From positions 2,805,001-2,869,000 of the forward strand of contig JAWKLJ010000002.1 in the NCBI GenBank assembly GCA_041392805.1: a stretch of 64,000 nucleotides of DNA, written 5' to 3'. The position numbers and the translations under genes are program-made. Positions 43,956-53,158 of the stretch are shown piece by piece (within the stretch, counting starts at the first letter, position 1; the number at the start of each line of letters is the position of its first letter). The DNA comes from Saprospiraceae bacterium (GTDB lineage Bacteria; Bacteroidota; Bacteroidia; Chitinophagales; Saprospiraceae). The notes beneath the pieces are model-generated. The model was given only the letters and a program-made list of their open reading frames with translations, was not told the DNA's origin and made no database searches.

Positions 43956-46385
43956 CTACTCCCCTACTCTCCCTGCTTCATCTTCCAGGCCCGTTTGTCT
44001 TTTTCGCGATTTCACATTTTCATTCCCAAAAAGATAGCTAAGGCTAAGGCTAGCTCGGCGACTATCCCAGCGTCCACCACCCGAAGAAACCAAGCCATTG
44101 AAACTAGAAACACCATTCCAGCCTGTTTTGTAAAATAGATCGCTGCCACCTAGTCTAACATTGAGGCGATCCTGGAAGAATTTTCGCTGTAGCCCAAGGT
44201 CGAGGCTCCAGGTGGGACCATATTCAAAAACACCACCCCAGACGCCAGGGCCGGAGTAATAACCCGAAATTTCTCCTTTAAGGCCGAAGGGCAAATCGAA
44301 AGTATGTTGTTGAAAAATGCTATAAGTAAAAATTTGAACGTCAACAACAGCTCCTTCTCCATAATCAGCCTGGTTGTCTAAATGGGATCCACTGAAGTTG
44401 AAATAAGCATTCCACCATTTGGCCACTTGTACCGGTGCACTGATGTTTAAACTGAAAACGGTTTGTTTGGCCAAGTTCTCCCACGTAACAAAATTGGATC
44501 GATCATCAAATTCATCGGGTGCAATTAGACGCGTAATTTGATCGCTGGTGCGGCTATACCCTATTTTGAAGTTATAGCGATAAGCCAGGGTATAACCTAA
44601 TTCCACATTATTCACAATTTCCGGACGAAGAAAGGGATTTCCCTTTTGATAGGATAATAAGCTATAGCGATTATTGAAAGGATTCAGAACATTGTAATCC
44701 GGGCGATTGATACGCCGACCATAGTTTAGGGCCAGGCCATGTTTTGGCGCAAGCTGCCAGGTCAAACCTGCACTGGGGAACCAGCTCAAATAGTTTAAGA
44801 TGACCGGCGGTTCTTGCAATTCTGGCAGAAAAGCTTGCAAGTCACCCGTGGCATCGGTCTGTTCTGCACGCAAACCCGCTGAAAAATTCCATTCCTTGCC
44901 TAGCGCCCGACTGAAATTGAAGTAGGCAGCATATACGTTTTCAACGTATTTAAAACGATTTGACAATTGATTATTTAAACTGCTTGTATTTTCAACCACA
45001 TCAGAAACCAAAAAGGAATTATCGGATACGACTTTGCTGAGCTTGGTACCGGCAGAAAACTGCCCGCCAAGAAGCCCTTCTTCATAGTCGACTTTGAAGG
45101 TATAAATATCGATATCGGTAGGCGTATCATAAATATTTACGATTTCAGTCAACACCTTATCCTCATCGGCATCAAAGTATTGATTAGGCTGAAAGCGCTC
45201 ACTTTCGTTTTTGTATCTCCCCAAATCCAGGTCAATATTGAGGGTACGACCTTTGTCATCCTCAAACCGATAGTTAAGATTATAGGTGTTTTGCCCCTTC
45301 TTATCTGTAACTGAATTATTGGCAATTAAAATACTATCAATGAGGTTGGGGGTATTTCCCGGCGCAATGGCCATTCGGCTATAAGATTGCCGATCTCCCG
45401 CCATTTGGCGCTGACTTATTAAAAAGCCAAGTGTATGCTTATTCCCTAAAAAAAAGTCAGCACCTATTCGATAATCATAGTTTTGCCATTTGTTAAGGTC
45501 TCTATCCCGTTCGCTTATAGACAATCCATTTTGTAAATTAATAAAATCCATATCGTGGAACATCGTCCCATCTGCCAACCCGGCGGAACCGTAGGCATTG
45601 TATAATTTATTCCGATAATTGGCACTACCATTAAGGTTGGCCTTTGCATATTGTCCTTGACTGTAGGTGGTGTTGAACGATCCATTGGCCCCCAGGTTTT
45701 TATCTTTCTTCAGCCTAATATCGATAATCCCTGCGTTCCCCTCCGCCTCGTAGCGCGCGCCAGGGTTACTGATGATATCAATCCTGTCAATTTGCTCAGC
45801 AGGCAGGTTCAATAAATAATTGCTCAGATCCTGCCCGACGAGCGGCAAGCGTTTTCCGTCTACATAAAGCAATACCCCAGTCCTGCCTAATACACTGATA
45901 TTGTCATTGTTATCTACAGTGACGCCTGGCGCTTTACGCAGTAAAGAAATAGCATCTGACCCCACGCTGTTGATCGTCCCTTGTACATTAAATACCGTTC
46001 GGTCAGGCTTGACTTCCACCAAAGCACGGGTGGCCGTGACAGTGGCTTCGGCCAATTCAACGGAGGCGGGAGCGAATTGCAGCAAACCAAGGTCAAGTTT
46101 CTGTCCTTCCTGCACTTGGATAGCTCGCAGCCAAAGATCATTGGCCCCCACATACGTAATCTGCAGATCATAGATACCCCCTGCTAACCTTTGTATATTA
46201 AAGACGCCATATTCATCTGAAGTTTCTACCTTGATCAGGTTACTATCTGCGGCAGCAAACAGGGCAATATTAGCAAACACAACTCCGCTGCCATCGGCAT
46301 CATTAATTTTGCCAGAAATAGTTGCATTTTGGGCTTGCAGCAGAATGCCCGCCAACACAAAAAATAGGATGGAAAATAATTTCAT
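43956..46385 (-). CDS. TonB-dependent receptor family protein with outer-membrane beta-barrel
   Basis: About 809 residues from the ATG at 46385, which begins a clean signal peptide (MKLFSILFFVLAGILLQAQ); nine more codons are open upstream. A carboxypeptidase-regulatory-like domain (about 21-105) and plug (about 110-230, with VFNVQGTINSVGSDAISLLR and AGIIDIRLKK) precede an outer-membrane barrel of the type found in Bacteroidota receptors with the GNAGIIDI motif. It lacks the SusC-specific signature and has no SusD beside it, so it more probably takes up a metal complex, peptide or small molecule than a glycan. It is a single gene, convergent with the third SusC/SusD operon. The ligand is unknown. 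Confidence 0.92.
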   Translation of the reverse strand: MKLFSILFFVLAGILLQAQNATISGKINDADGSGVVFANIALFAAADSNLIKVETSDEYGVFNIQRLAGGIYDLQITYVGANDLWLRAIQVQEGQKLDLGLLQFAPASVELAEATVTATRALVEVKPDRTVFNVQGTINSVGSDAISLLRKAPGVTVDNNDNISVLGRTGVLLYVDGKRLPLVGQDLSNYLLNLPAEQIDRIDIISNPGARYEAEGNAGIIDIRLKKDKNLGANGSFNTTYSQGQYAKANLNGSANYRNKLYNAYGSAGLADGTMFHDMDFINLQNGLSISERDRDLNKWQNYDYRIGADFFLGNKHTLGFLISQRQMAGDRQSYSRMAIAPGNTPNLIDSILIANNSVTDKKGQNTYNLNYRFEDDKGRTLNIDLDLGRYKNESERFQPNQYFDADEDKVLTEIVNIYDTPTDIDIYTFKVDYEEGLLGGQFSAGTKLSKVVSDNSFLVSDVVENTSSLNNQLSNRFKYVENVYAAYFNFSRALGKEWNFSAGLRAEQTDATGDLQAFLPELQEPPVILNYLSWFPSAGLTWQLAPKHGLALNYGRRINRPDYNVLNPFNNRYSLLSYQKGNPFLRPEIVNNVELGYTLAYRYNFKIGYSRTSDQITRLIAPDEFDDRSNFVTWENLAKQTVFSLNISAPVQVAKWWNAYFNFSGSHLDNQADYGEGAVVDVQIFTYSIFQQHTFDLPFGLKGEISGYYSGPGVWGGVFEYGPTWSLDLGLQRKFFQDRLNVRLGGSDLFYKTGWNGVSSFNGLVSSGGGRWDSRRASLSLSYLFGNENVKSRKRQTGLEDEAGRVGE

Positions 46386-46483
46386 AATAGTCGGTTTGAT
46401 TTCTTGTGTCACAAAAATACTAAATCGATCAAACCAAAGAAGAATAAATCGATGAATGTAGGTTTAGTCTATAGCAAATAGCC

Positions 46484-46513
46484 CTACCAATATTGAATCC
46501 CGATGGGATTGGT
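46484..46513. repeat. Short fragment of repeat family E
   Basis: CTACCAATATTGAATCC followed by CGATGGGATTGG resembles the start of copy E1. A GGAAG/CTTCC-like fragment (TTTCCGCCCTCGACTTTCGA) follows at about 46545. Both are degenerate. Confidence 0.5.
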
Positions 46514-46574
46514 AATGGCTAGGTGTTTATTTGGCCTGTTGCTACTTTCCGCCCTCGACTTTCGACTTCCCCCC

Positions 46575-48035
46575 CTATGCCAACACCCCTTTCACCACCT
46601 CCCCATGCACATCTGTCAAACGATAGCGCCTGCCCTGATGTTTAAAGGTAAGTTGCTCATGGTCAACCCCTAAAAGGTGGAGCAGCGTGGCCTGGAAATC
46701 ATGCACATGTACCCCATCTCTGATCACATTATAACTAAACGGATCGGTTTCTCCATAAGTGATGCCGGGTTTCACTCCACCACCTGCCATCCACATCGTA
46801 AAACAGCCAGGGTGGTGGTCGCGGCCATAGTTATCTGCGGTTAAGCGCCCCTGGGAGAAGCTCGTCCGGCCAAATTCACCGCCCCAGACAACGAGGGTAT
46901 CTTCTAATAATCCGCGTTGTTTCAAATCTTTGACCAGGGCAGCAGTAGCCTGGTCTGTTCCATTCGCCTGTTTTCTAATGCCGCCAGGTAGGCCACCATG
47001 TTGGTCCCACCCCATATGATACAATTGAATAAACTTTACGTCGCGTTCAGCTAGTCGTCTGGCCAGCAGGCAATTAGCCGCATAGGTGCCTGGTATGCGG
47101 GCATCTTCTCCATACATTTTGTAGATGTGATCTGGCTCTTCTTTTAAATCTACTGCTTCTGGAATAGAGGCTTGCATTTTGAAGGCCATTTCATAGTTAT
47201 TGATCTTTGACTCAATGGCCGGATCCCCCCAAAGACCTTGTTGGTGCTGATTCAAGTCTTTGATAAAATCCAAGGCTCGGCGGCGGTCATTTTCATGAAT
47301 GCCATAAGGATTGTTGAGGTAAAGTACAGGGTCTTTTCCGGCGCGGAATTGGATGCCCTGGTGATGAGCAGGCAAAAAGCCACTTCCCCAAGCAGATGAG
47401 TTCAGCGGTTGTGCTCCCCCTCCTTTAGAAATGAGCACGACAAAAGAAGGCAAATTTTCATTGTCACTACCCAAGCCATAATTCAGCCAGGAGCCAATGG
47501 AGGGGCGACCCGTTTGCTGCGACCCGGTTTGGACAAACATCACTGCTGGTTCATGGTTGATGGCTTCTGTATATACTGAGTTTATGATGCAAAGATCATC
47601 TGCAATTTGAGCCGTATAAGGCAACAATTCGCTGATCCATGCACCTGATTGTCCATGTTGTTTAAAATCAAAAATCGACTTTACCAATGGGAAAGAGGAC
47701 TGACTAGCGACCATCCCAGAATTCCGTTGGGTCGCACGAAGCGAATCCGGAATCTCCTTTCCGTGCCATTTCACTAGTTCTGGTTTATAATCGAATAATT
47801 CGATTTGGGAGGGCCCTCCACTTTGAAACAGATAGATAACCCGTTTGGCTTTGGCCGGAAAGTGGGTGCCTCCTGGCAAGGAAGTGGGAGAACCAAGCAA
47901 ATTGGCATTGGCCTGAACCCCCATTGGGTTAAGCAATTGAGATAAAGCAATGGCGCCCAGGCCCATCCCTGATTTTTTCAAAAAATCTCTTCGATTGTTA
48001 TGCATATGGGTATTATTGTCGAATGGTTCCTTCAT
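46575..48035 (-). CDS. DUF1501 family protein (Tat-exported sulfatase-fold)
   Basis: 486 residues with a twin-arginine leader, NNRRDFLKKSGMGLGAIAL. The DUF1501 fold is related to alkaline phosphatase and sulfatases, and the middle and C-terminal parts carry its typical wording: VIYLFQSGGPSQIELFDYKP, VQTGSQQTGRPSIGSWLNYG, and WGGEFGRTSFSQG ... NYGRDHHPGCFTMWMAGGGV. No enzymatic activity is established for the family. The start codon overlaps the end of the upstream PSD1 gene by 23 bp, so the two are translationally coupled; an ATG ten codons in is an alternative. DUF1501 and PSD1 genes form a pair in many Planctomycetota, Verrucomicrobiota and some Bacteroidota, and their shared role is unknown. 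Confidence 0.93.
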   Translation of the reverse strand: MKEPFDNNTHMHNNRRDFLKKSGMGLGAIALSQLLNPMGVQANANLLGSPTSLPGGTHFPAKAKRVIYLFQSGGPSQIELFDYKPELVKWHGKEIPDSLRATQRNSGMVASQSSFPLVKSIFDFKQHGQSGAWISELLPYTAQIADDLCIINSVYTEAINHEPAVMFVQTGSQQTGRPSIGSWLNYGLGSDNENLPSFVVLISKGGGAQPLNSSAWGSGFLPAHHQGIQFRAGKDPVLYLNNPYGIHENDRRRALDFIKDLNQHQQGLWGDPAIESKINNYEMAFKMQASIPEAVDLKEEPDHIYKMYGEDARIPGTYAANCLLARRLAERDVKFIQLYHMGWDQHGGLPGGIRKQANGTDQATAALVKDLKQRGLLEDTLVVWGGEFGRTSFSQGRLTADNYGRDHHPGCFTMWMAGGGVKPGITYGETDPFSYNVIRDGVHVHDFQATLLHLLGVDHEQLTFKHQGRRYRLTDVHGEVVKGVLA

Positions 48036-51000
48036 AAGTATTTAATAAAGCATTGGCGACCAGGCTCAGGGCAGCCAAAGACTCAGGGGCCAAACCTGGC
48101 TCCAAAGGAGCCTCTCCAATGGCTAAATAGGCGCTGGCATCTGCGGGGTGTTGCTTAAGGTTATTCAACTCCTGTTGGTAATAGGTCTTCATCAGGTTCA
48201 TTTCTGCTGCTTGGGGTTTTCTACCTAAAACTAATCGGAATATTTGTCTTAACCTGGCGTCCTCATCCCCCTCCACCGATAGACAAACCCGCTTCGCCAA
48301 TTCCCTCGAAGCTTCCTGGTATTGGGTATCGTTTAATAAAACCAATGCTTGCAATGGCGTATCGGTTGGGATTCGCCGAACTGTGCATACATCTCGGTTG
48401 CCTACATCAAATAGCAACATAGCAGGCGGAGGAGCGGTTCGCTTCCAGATGGTGTATAAGCTTCTTCGATACAATCCTTCGCCAGGCTCCTGGAGGTAGG
48501 GATACCGCCAACCTTTGTTGGACAATTCATCCCAAAGGCCTTCTGGTTGATAAGGATAGGTGCTTTGGCCACCCTGCTTTTCCACTAATAACCCACTAAT
48601 TGCCAGTGCATTATCTCTGATCATCTCCGCTGGTAGGCGAAACCGGGGGCCTCTGGTTAAAAGAATGTTTTCAGGATCAGCAGCTTGTGAGGCTGGGGTT
48701 ATTTCACTATTTTGTTGATAAACAGCAGACATCACGATCAATTTGTGCAGGGCCTTTAAATCCCAGTCATGGTCCTGAAGCCAAACGGATAACCAATCTA
48801 ATAGTTCGGGATGAGAAGGCAAATCGCCCTGGTTCCCAAAATCTTCCGAAGTTTTCACGATCCCCCTTCCAAAGTGAAGTTGCCAGATTCTGTTGACAAT
48901 TACCCGAGCCGTCAAAGGATGGCTGGGGTCGAATAGCCATTGGGTTAAGCCTAGGCGATTGGAGGGCCAATCGGGAGAAAAAGGCAAAATGGTGGAAGGT
49001 ACCCCTGGTGAAACAGGCTTAGCGGGGGCATCGTAGTTTCCTCGGGTTAGTATAAAAGTGGGCCTGGGTTCCGGTAAATCCCCCATGACCATAATCTCTG
49101 GAATCTCGTTGTATAATTGGTTAGCCTGTCGGCGGGTAATTTGCAAGCTATCTCTAAAAGGCTGCAAAGCGGGTGAAAGCCTGGAGAGATAATACGGCTC
49201 CAGCCATTCTTGTTGCTTGCTTGAGACGATGGCCTCTGCCTTTTCTTGGTCATAAAGCCATAAAACTTCCAATGGAGTCAATTCCGCCTTAAAGATTTGT
49301 ATCTCATCCAATCCCCCACCTTTAAAAGCCTTGACCTTATCTCTTTGACCAAAAGTAAATCCATCAAAACCGTAAGTGTGAATATCCCATTCATAAATAA
49401 TGCCTTTATAAAGGTTGTCTTCCTCCACTTTTACGGGTGTTTTGCTGCCATTTAGGTAAATATTTACGCCTTGGGCTTTGCTAGAACCATCATATGTAAT
49501 TGATACTTTGGTCCATTCCTTAACAGGAAGCGGTGTTGCGGTGGTCAGCTGAATGGCATTTTGAGGCCAGGAATGAGCCATGATAAAGGAAAGCTGGTTG
49601 TTTTTTAAATGCAACGAATAACCTTTGTAGCCCAGTCTAAAATTTTCGCAGTGCAAAAAGATACCAGCCTCTTCATAAATGGTATCTGCATAAAGCCATA
49701 AATCAACGCTAAATGGTTCTGTTCGTTCAAACAGCCCTACCCCTTTTGCCAAACGCCCACTGCTGAGGTCATCGACAAAAAAGGCTTTTCCCTTTTTGCC
49801 GGCTTGAAGTAGCGGGTTTCTCAGCAAGGCATTTTCGCCTTTTTGCCGCAAGTTGGGGCTTTCGGCCCTTTCATTAGAAACATTAACCAGTTGATCGAAA
49901 GAATAATGGGCTACTTGCTCCGCCGCGAGTCGTTGTTTAAAGCTAGTTAAGGATAAGCCTCCATTTTCTTTCCATGAGGCAAAATGTCCTTGCGCTGTGG
50001 CGGTTTGCTGGGCCAATTGGGCCTCTTGCTTGGCTGTTAATGCTTTGATGAATGCAATTTGGGCGTCAATTGCTTCCGTGGTTAGCAGTAAGGCCGGGCC
50101 AGGCGTTTGATCAGGGCCATAAACAGGGTGGCCAATTTCATGGGTACTGTTAAAAAAAGCAAACATTTTAAAATAGTCCTCTTGCAGGATAGGATCATAT
50201 TTATGGTCATGGCATCTGGCACATTCAAAGCTTAGTGCCAGGACCGCCTTCCCCAAAGTATTCGTTCGATCGGCAACATATTCTACCCGATACTCTTCAA
50301 ATACAATTCCTGCTTCGCTATTTCTTTTGTGCAGGCGATTAAAGGCTGTCGCCAGAATTTGTTCCTTTGTAGCATGCGGCAATAAATCTCCAGCTAACTG
50401 GTAAGTGATAAAATCGCGATAAGAAAGATTTTCATTAAATGCCTTAATCACCCAATCGCGCCAGGGGCTAAAATCACGGTGTTTGTCATCCAGATAGCCA
50501 TCACTATCTGCAAAACGAGCCACATCCAGCCAATGGGCGGCCATTCGTTCTCCGTAGGCTGGTGAGGCCAGAAATTGATCCACCCATTTTTCGTAGGCAT
50601 CGGAACTTTCATCGGCTAAAAATGCATCCACTTCTTCCAAGCTTGGCGGCAAGCCCCTCAGGTCGAAACTCAAGCGTCGGATCAGCATTTCTTTGTCAGC
50701 TTTTTCTGCAGGCTTTAATCCTTCCCTTTCTAACCTCGACAAGATAAATGGGTCGATTTCGTTTTGGGCCCATGTTTTATCCTTCGTACCAGGAGGGGCT
50801 ATCTTTTGGGGAGGAATAAAAGACCAATGTGGCTGATAGATAGCGCCTTGTTTAATCCATTTCTCCAACAAACGTTTTTCATAATCGCTCAAAACGAGAT
50901 GGGATTCCGGCGGTGGCATCATTAATTCCGGGTCCGTGGAATTGATTCGGTAGAATAACTCACTTTTTCGCAGGTTTTTTGGCACAATGGCAAACTTTCC

Positions 51001-51252
51001 TGGCTTATCTTGCAAAGCCTGGTAGGCCAATGCTGCCTCGTGGAGCGCCAGGCCGCCCTTTTGCTTACTTTTGTCCGGGCCATGGCAGGCGAAACACCTA
51101 TCCGATAAAATGGGTTTGACATGAAAGTTGTAATCTACCTTATCGGGCAAACTGCTTAGGATATCATTACGCGCTTCTTTTGACTCACTACAAGAAAAAA
51201 AGGAGGTATAAATAAGTATAATAGCTCCTATTAAAATAGCGTATGATTTCAT
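48013..51252 (-). CDS. PSD1 and planctomycete-type cytochrome c domain protein with LamG domain
   Basis: 1079 residues. The leader ends in a lipobox-like SFFSC with Cys21. The planctomycete-type cytochrome domain has a haem c motif CFACH (Cys53-Cys56-His57). DUF1549 follows (about 140-380) with a second CxxCH-type motif, CARCHDHKYDPI, then a LamG/concanavalin-like domain (about 480-660) and DUF1553 (about 770-1060, with TARVIVNRIWQLHFGRGIV). The whole is the standard PSD1 architecture. It is probably an envelope lipoprotein that binds a carbohydrate and handles electrons, in partnership with the DUF1501 protein encoded by the overlapping gene. Substrate and reaction are not known for the family. 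Confidence 0.94.
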   Translation of the reverse strand: MKSYAILIGAIILIYTSFFSCSESKEARNDILSSLPDKVDYNFHVKPILSDRCFACHGPDKSKQKGGLALHEAALAYQALQDKPGKFAIVPKNLRKSELFYRINSTDPELMMPPPESHLVLSDYEKRLLEKWIKQGAIYQPHWSFIPPQKIAPPGTKDKTWAQNEIDPFILSRLEREGLKPAEKADKEMLIRRLSFDLRGLPPSLEEVDAFLADESSDAYEKWVDQFLASPAYGERMAAHWLDVARFADSDGYLDDKHRDFSPWRDWVIKAFNENLSYRDFITYQLAGDLLPHATKEQILATAFNRLHKRNSEAGIVFEEYRVEYVADRTNTLGKAVLALSFECARCHDHKYDPILQEDYFKMFAFFNSTHEIGHPVYGPDQTPGPALLLTTEAIDAQIAFIKALTAKQEAQLAQQTATAQGHFASWKENGGLSLTSFKQRLAAEQVAHYSFDQLVNVSNERAESPNLRQKGENALLRNPLLQAGKKGKAFFVDDLSSGRLAKGVGLFERTEPFSVDLWLYADTIYEEAGIFLHCENFRLGYKGYSLHLKNNQLSFIMAHSWPQNAIQLTTATPLPVKEWTKVSITYDGSSKAQGVNIYLNGSKTPVKVEEDNLYKGIIYEWDIHTYGFDGFTFGQRDKVKAFKGGGLDEIQIFKAELTPLEVLWLYDQEKAEAIVSSKQQEWLEPYYLSRLSPALQPFRDSLQITRRQANQLYNEIPEIMVMGDLPEPRPTFILTRGNYDAPAKPVSPGVPSTILPFSPDWPSNRLGLTQWLFDPSHPLTARVIVNRIWQLHFGRGIVKTSEDFGNQGDLPSHPELLDWLSVWLQDHDWDLKALHKLIVMSAVYQQNSEITPASQAADPENILLTRGPRFRLPAEMIRDNALAISGLLVEKQGGQSTYPYQPEGLWDELSNKGWRYPYLQEPGEGLYRRSLYTIWKRTAPPPAMLLFDVGNRDVCTVRRIPTDTPLQALVLLNDTQYQEASRELAKRVCLSVEGDEDARLRQIFRLVLGRKPQAAEMNLMKTYYQQELNNLKQHPADASAYLAIGEAPLEPGLAPESLAALSLVANALLNTYEGTIRQ

Positions 51253-51341
51253 AAAGAGAATGTTATAAAGTTGATCACCTTTAAATTTCGATCACTAATT
51301 TACAGTAAATAAATGAACTTGAAATTTCTAAATTGATGTCT

Positions 51342-51373
51342 TTTGGGAGATAATTAAAAATTTAATTCCCAAA
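51342..51373. promoter_or_regulatory. AT-rich dyad between divergent genes
   Basis: TTTGGGA and AATTAAA on the left pair with TTTAATTCCCAAA on the right, with a 3-nt bulge (GAT). It lies in the 187-bp space between the divergent PSD1 gene and the small gene at 51440, a place where an operator for either would be expected. No regulator is known. Confidence 0.35.
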
Positions 51374-51439
51374 GGACTATCTTTTTGCCTCAGCTAATCG
51401 TCCAAGTGTAAAAAAGATTTTTTTACTAAAAAAAACAAG

Positions 51440-51841
51440 ATGGAAAAAAGAACGAAAGAAAACCCTTGGAAATTAAAAACCCCACCTCAAACATCAGATT
51501 ATGAGATGTATATAGATGAAAAGGATGGGAAAGAAATCATTGTCTGCGTAGTTGGAAAAACCATATTACATTATGATGCTCGGGCGATCAATGACTTACA
51601 TCAAATGCTGAAAGCCCACGGCGATTGGATGCTATTAGGTAGCAAGGATGAAAAAGCGGCGACCGAAGAAGGTACGGTCGAACATTGGGCTCGTTCAAGT
51701 GACAATCCGCTTGGAGGCTGGTACGGTTTAAAAAAAGGATTCAAAGGACGATTTGGGATGTATATGCCACCATTGATGGAAACCTTAGGGCTCGCTGAAG
51801 TAGAACACAATATGCGAAACAATAGAATGCGAGCCATTTAA
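51440..51841 (+). CDS. Conserved small protein of unknown function
   Basis: 133 residues, cytoplasmic, no signal or membrane segment. The sequence reads as a compact alpha/beta protein: WKLKTPPQTSDYEMYIDEKD, then IIVCVVGKTILHYDARAIND, KAHGDWMLLGSKDEK, EEGTVEHWARSSDNPLGGWY and GRFGMYMPPLMETLGLAE. I recall proteins with this wording as a conserved hypothetical family in several bacteria (DUF6855-like), but no function has been attached to it as far as I know. It is a single gene followed by repeat B2 and a strong terminator. Confidence 0.8.
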   Translation: MEKRTKENPWKLKTPPQTSDYEMYIDEKDGKEIIVCVVGKTILHYDARAINDLHQMLKAHGDWMLLGSKDEKAATEEGTVEHWARSSDNPLGGWYGLKKGFKGRFGMYMPPLMETLGLAEVEHNMRNNRMRAI

Positions 51842-51859
51842 CCTGGCGAATATATAGCC

Positions 51860-51992
51860 TGGACTTTTGACATACGCTGTTTTGAAGTCGGAAGAGGGAA
51901 GTTGAAAAGGCTCGCAATTATCCCACTTTTCCGATTTCCGACTTCCCACTTCTAGTCTGGAAACGAAGGATTTTCCAAAGCGTCAAAAGTTC
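51860..51992. repeat. Palindromic dispersed repeat, copy B2
   Basis: 133 bp, inverted relative to copy B1 at 10348-10528. Ends TGGACTTTTGACATACG and, on the other strand, TGAACTTTTGACGCTTT. GGAAG/CTTCC blocks are inside. It is about 48 bp shorter than B1, the difference lying in the centre. Confidence 0.75.
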
Positions 51993-52017
51993 AAATATAG
52001 CAGATATAGCCAAAATT

Positions 52018-52056
52018 AAAAGTTAGCAATCCTGATAAGTTGCTAACTTTTTGATT
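52018..52056. terminator. Intrinsic terminator
   Basis: Perfect 12-bp stem, AAAAGTTAGCAA (52018-52029) with TTGCTAACTTTT (52040-52051), 10-nt loop, then a T-rich tail (TTGATTTTG). It ends the transcript of the small gene at 51440-51841, and its A-rich left side would let it work for the opposite strand too. It lies about 40 bp before the next gene. Confidence 0.85.
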
Positions 52057-52096
52057 TTGACTATATTTAGGTTTCCACTTTAAAGAAACAAAAATA

Positions 52097-53065
52097 ATGA
52101 AAGACCAACAACACCTTTCCAGACGTAATATGCTAGGAACAATGGGCGCCCTAGCCGGAGGCCTTGCCCTCCCCTCAACCATAGCAGCTCAGCCAAAAAG
52201 CCTAAGCAATTTACCGAAAAAGCCCGAGCACAGTTTTTCCTTTTGCTTGAATACCAGCACGATCATGGGACAGAACCTGGGTATTGTCAAAGAAATTGAA
52301 ACGGCAGCCAAGGCAGGTTATGATGCGATAGAAATTTGGATCAATTCCATGCAGCGATATGTTGATGAGGGTGGAAAATTGAGTGAACTCAAAAAACGAA
52401 TTGATGACCTTGGCATCAAGGTGGTAGACGCCATTGGTTTCGCGCAGTGGATCGTGGATGATAATGATACCCGTATGAGGGCATTGGAACAGGCTAAGCG
52501 CGAAATGGGGATGCTTGCACAATTGGGGTGCGCTCGAATTGCTGCACCACCAGCAGGCGCCACCACCCAACCCGGGCTTGATTTGACCAAAGCAGCCGAG
52601 CGCTTTCGCGCCCTGGTGGAATTAGGCGTTTCCATGGAGGTGATCCCACAGCTGGAAGTTTGGGGTTTTTCCAAGAACCTATCCAGGTTGAGCGAAGTCC
52701 TATTTGTAGCTAGCGAATGTGGACACCCGCAAACCCGATTATTATTAGATGTTTATCATTTGCATAAAGGAGGATCTGATATAGATGGTCTAAAATTGAT
52801 TAAAGGAGAGGTGATGGAAATTTTCCATATGAATGATTATCCGGCGGAACCAAATAGAGAACAAATTGCAGATAAGGACCGTGTTCATGCCGGCGACGGA
52901 GTGGCCCCTTTAACAGAAATTCTAAAAGATTTACATAAAAAGGAGGGAACTACCATCTTATCCCTTGAGGTATTCAATCGAGATTATTGGAAACAAGACC
53001 CAGATGAGGTGGCAAAAACAGGCTTGGCTAAAATGAAGGCTGCTGTTGCCACTGCTTTTAGTTAG
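52097..53065 (+). CDS. Exported sugar phosphate isomerase/epimerase (TIM barrel)
   Basis: 322 residues. A twin-arginine-like leader (SRRNMLGTMGALAGGLALP) is followed from about residue 48 by a xylose-isomerase-like TIM barrel. Metal-binding positions typical of the AP-endonuclease-2 fold are visible: a glutamate in QLEVWGF, DVYHLHKG (Asp and His), FHMNDYP, and the glutamate in LSLEVFNRDYW. Proteins of this group isomerise or epimerise ketoses or inositols, and in Bacteroidota and Planctomycetota many carry export leaders. The substrate is unknown. It stands as a single gene 94 bp before the tricorn-like protease gene on the same strand; the two have no obvious connection. Confidence 0.9.
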   Translation: MKDQQHLSRRNMLGTMGALAGGLALPSTIAAQPKSLSNLPKKPEHSFSFCLNTSTIMGQNLGIVKEIETAAKAGYDAIEIWINSMQRYVDEGGKLSELKKRIDDLGIKVVDAIGFAQWIVDDNDTRMRALEQAKREMGMLAQLGCARIAAPPAGATTQPGLDLTKAAERFRALVELGVSMEVIPQLEVWGFSKNLSRLSEVLFVASECGHPQTRLLLDVYHLHKGGSDIDGLKLIKGEVMEIFHMNDYPAEPNREQIADKDRVHAGDGVAPLTEILKDLHKKEGTTILSLEVFNRDYWKQDPDEVAKTGLAKMKAAVATAFS

Positions 53066-53158
53066 TTTATTGGGAGAGTGGTCGTAAATAAACGCCAGCT
53101 TTCCATAAAATCTACCTTATTAAAATATTAAATTTTACTGCTTTCATAAAACAGACCA

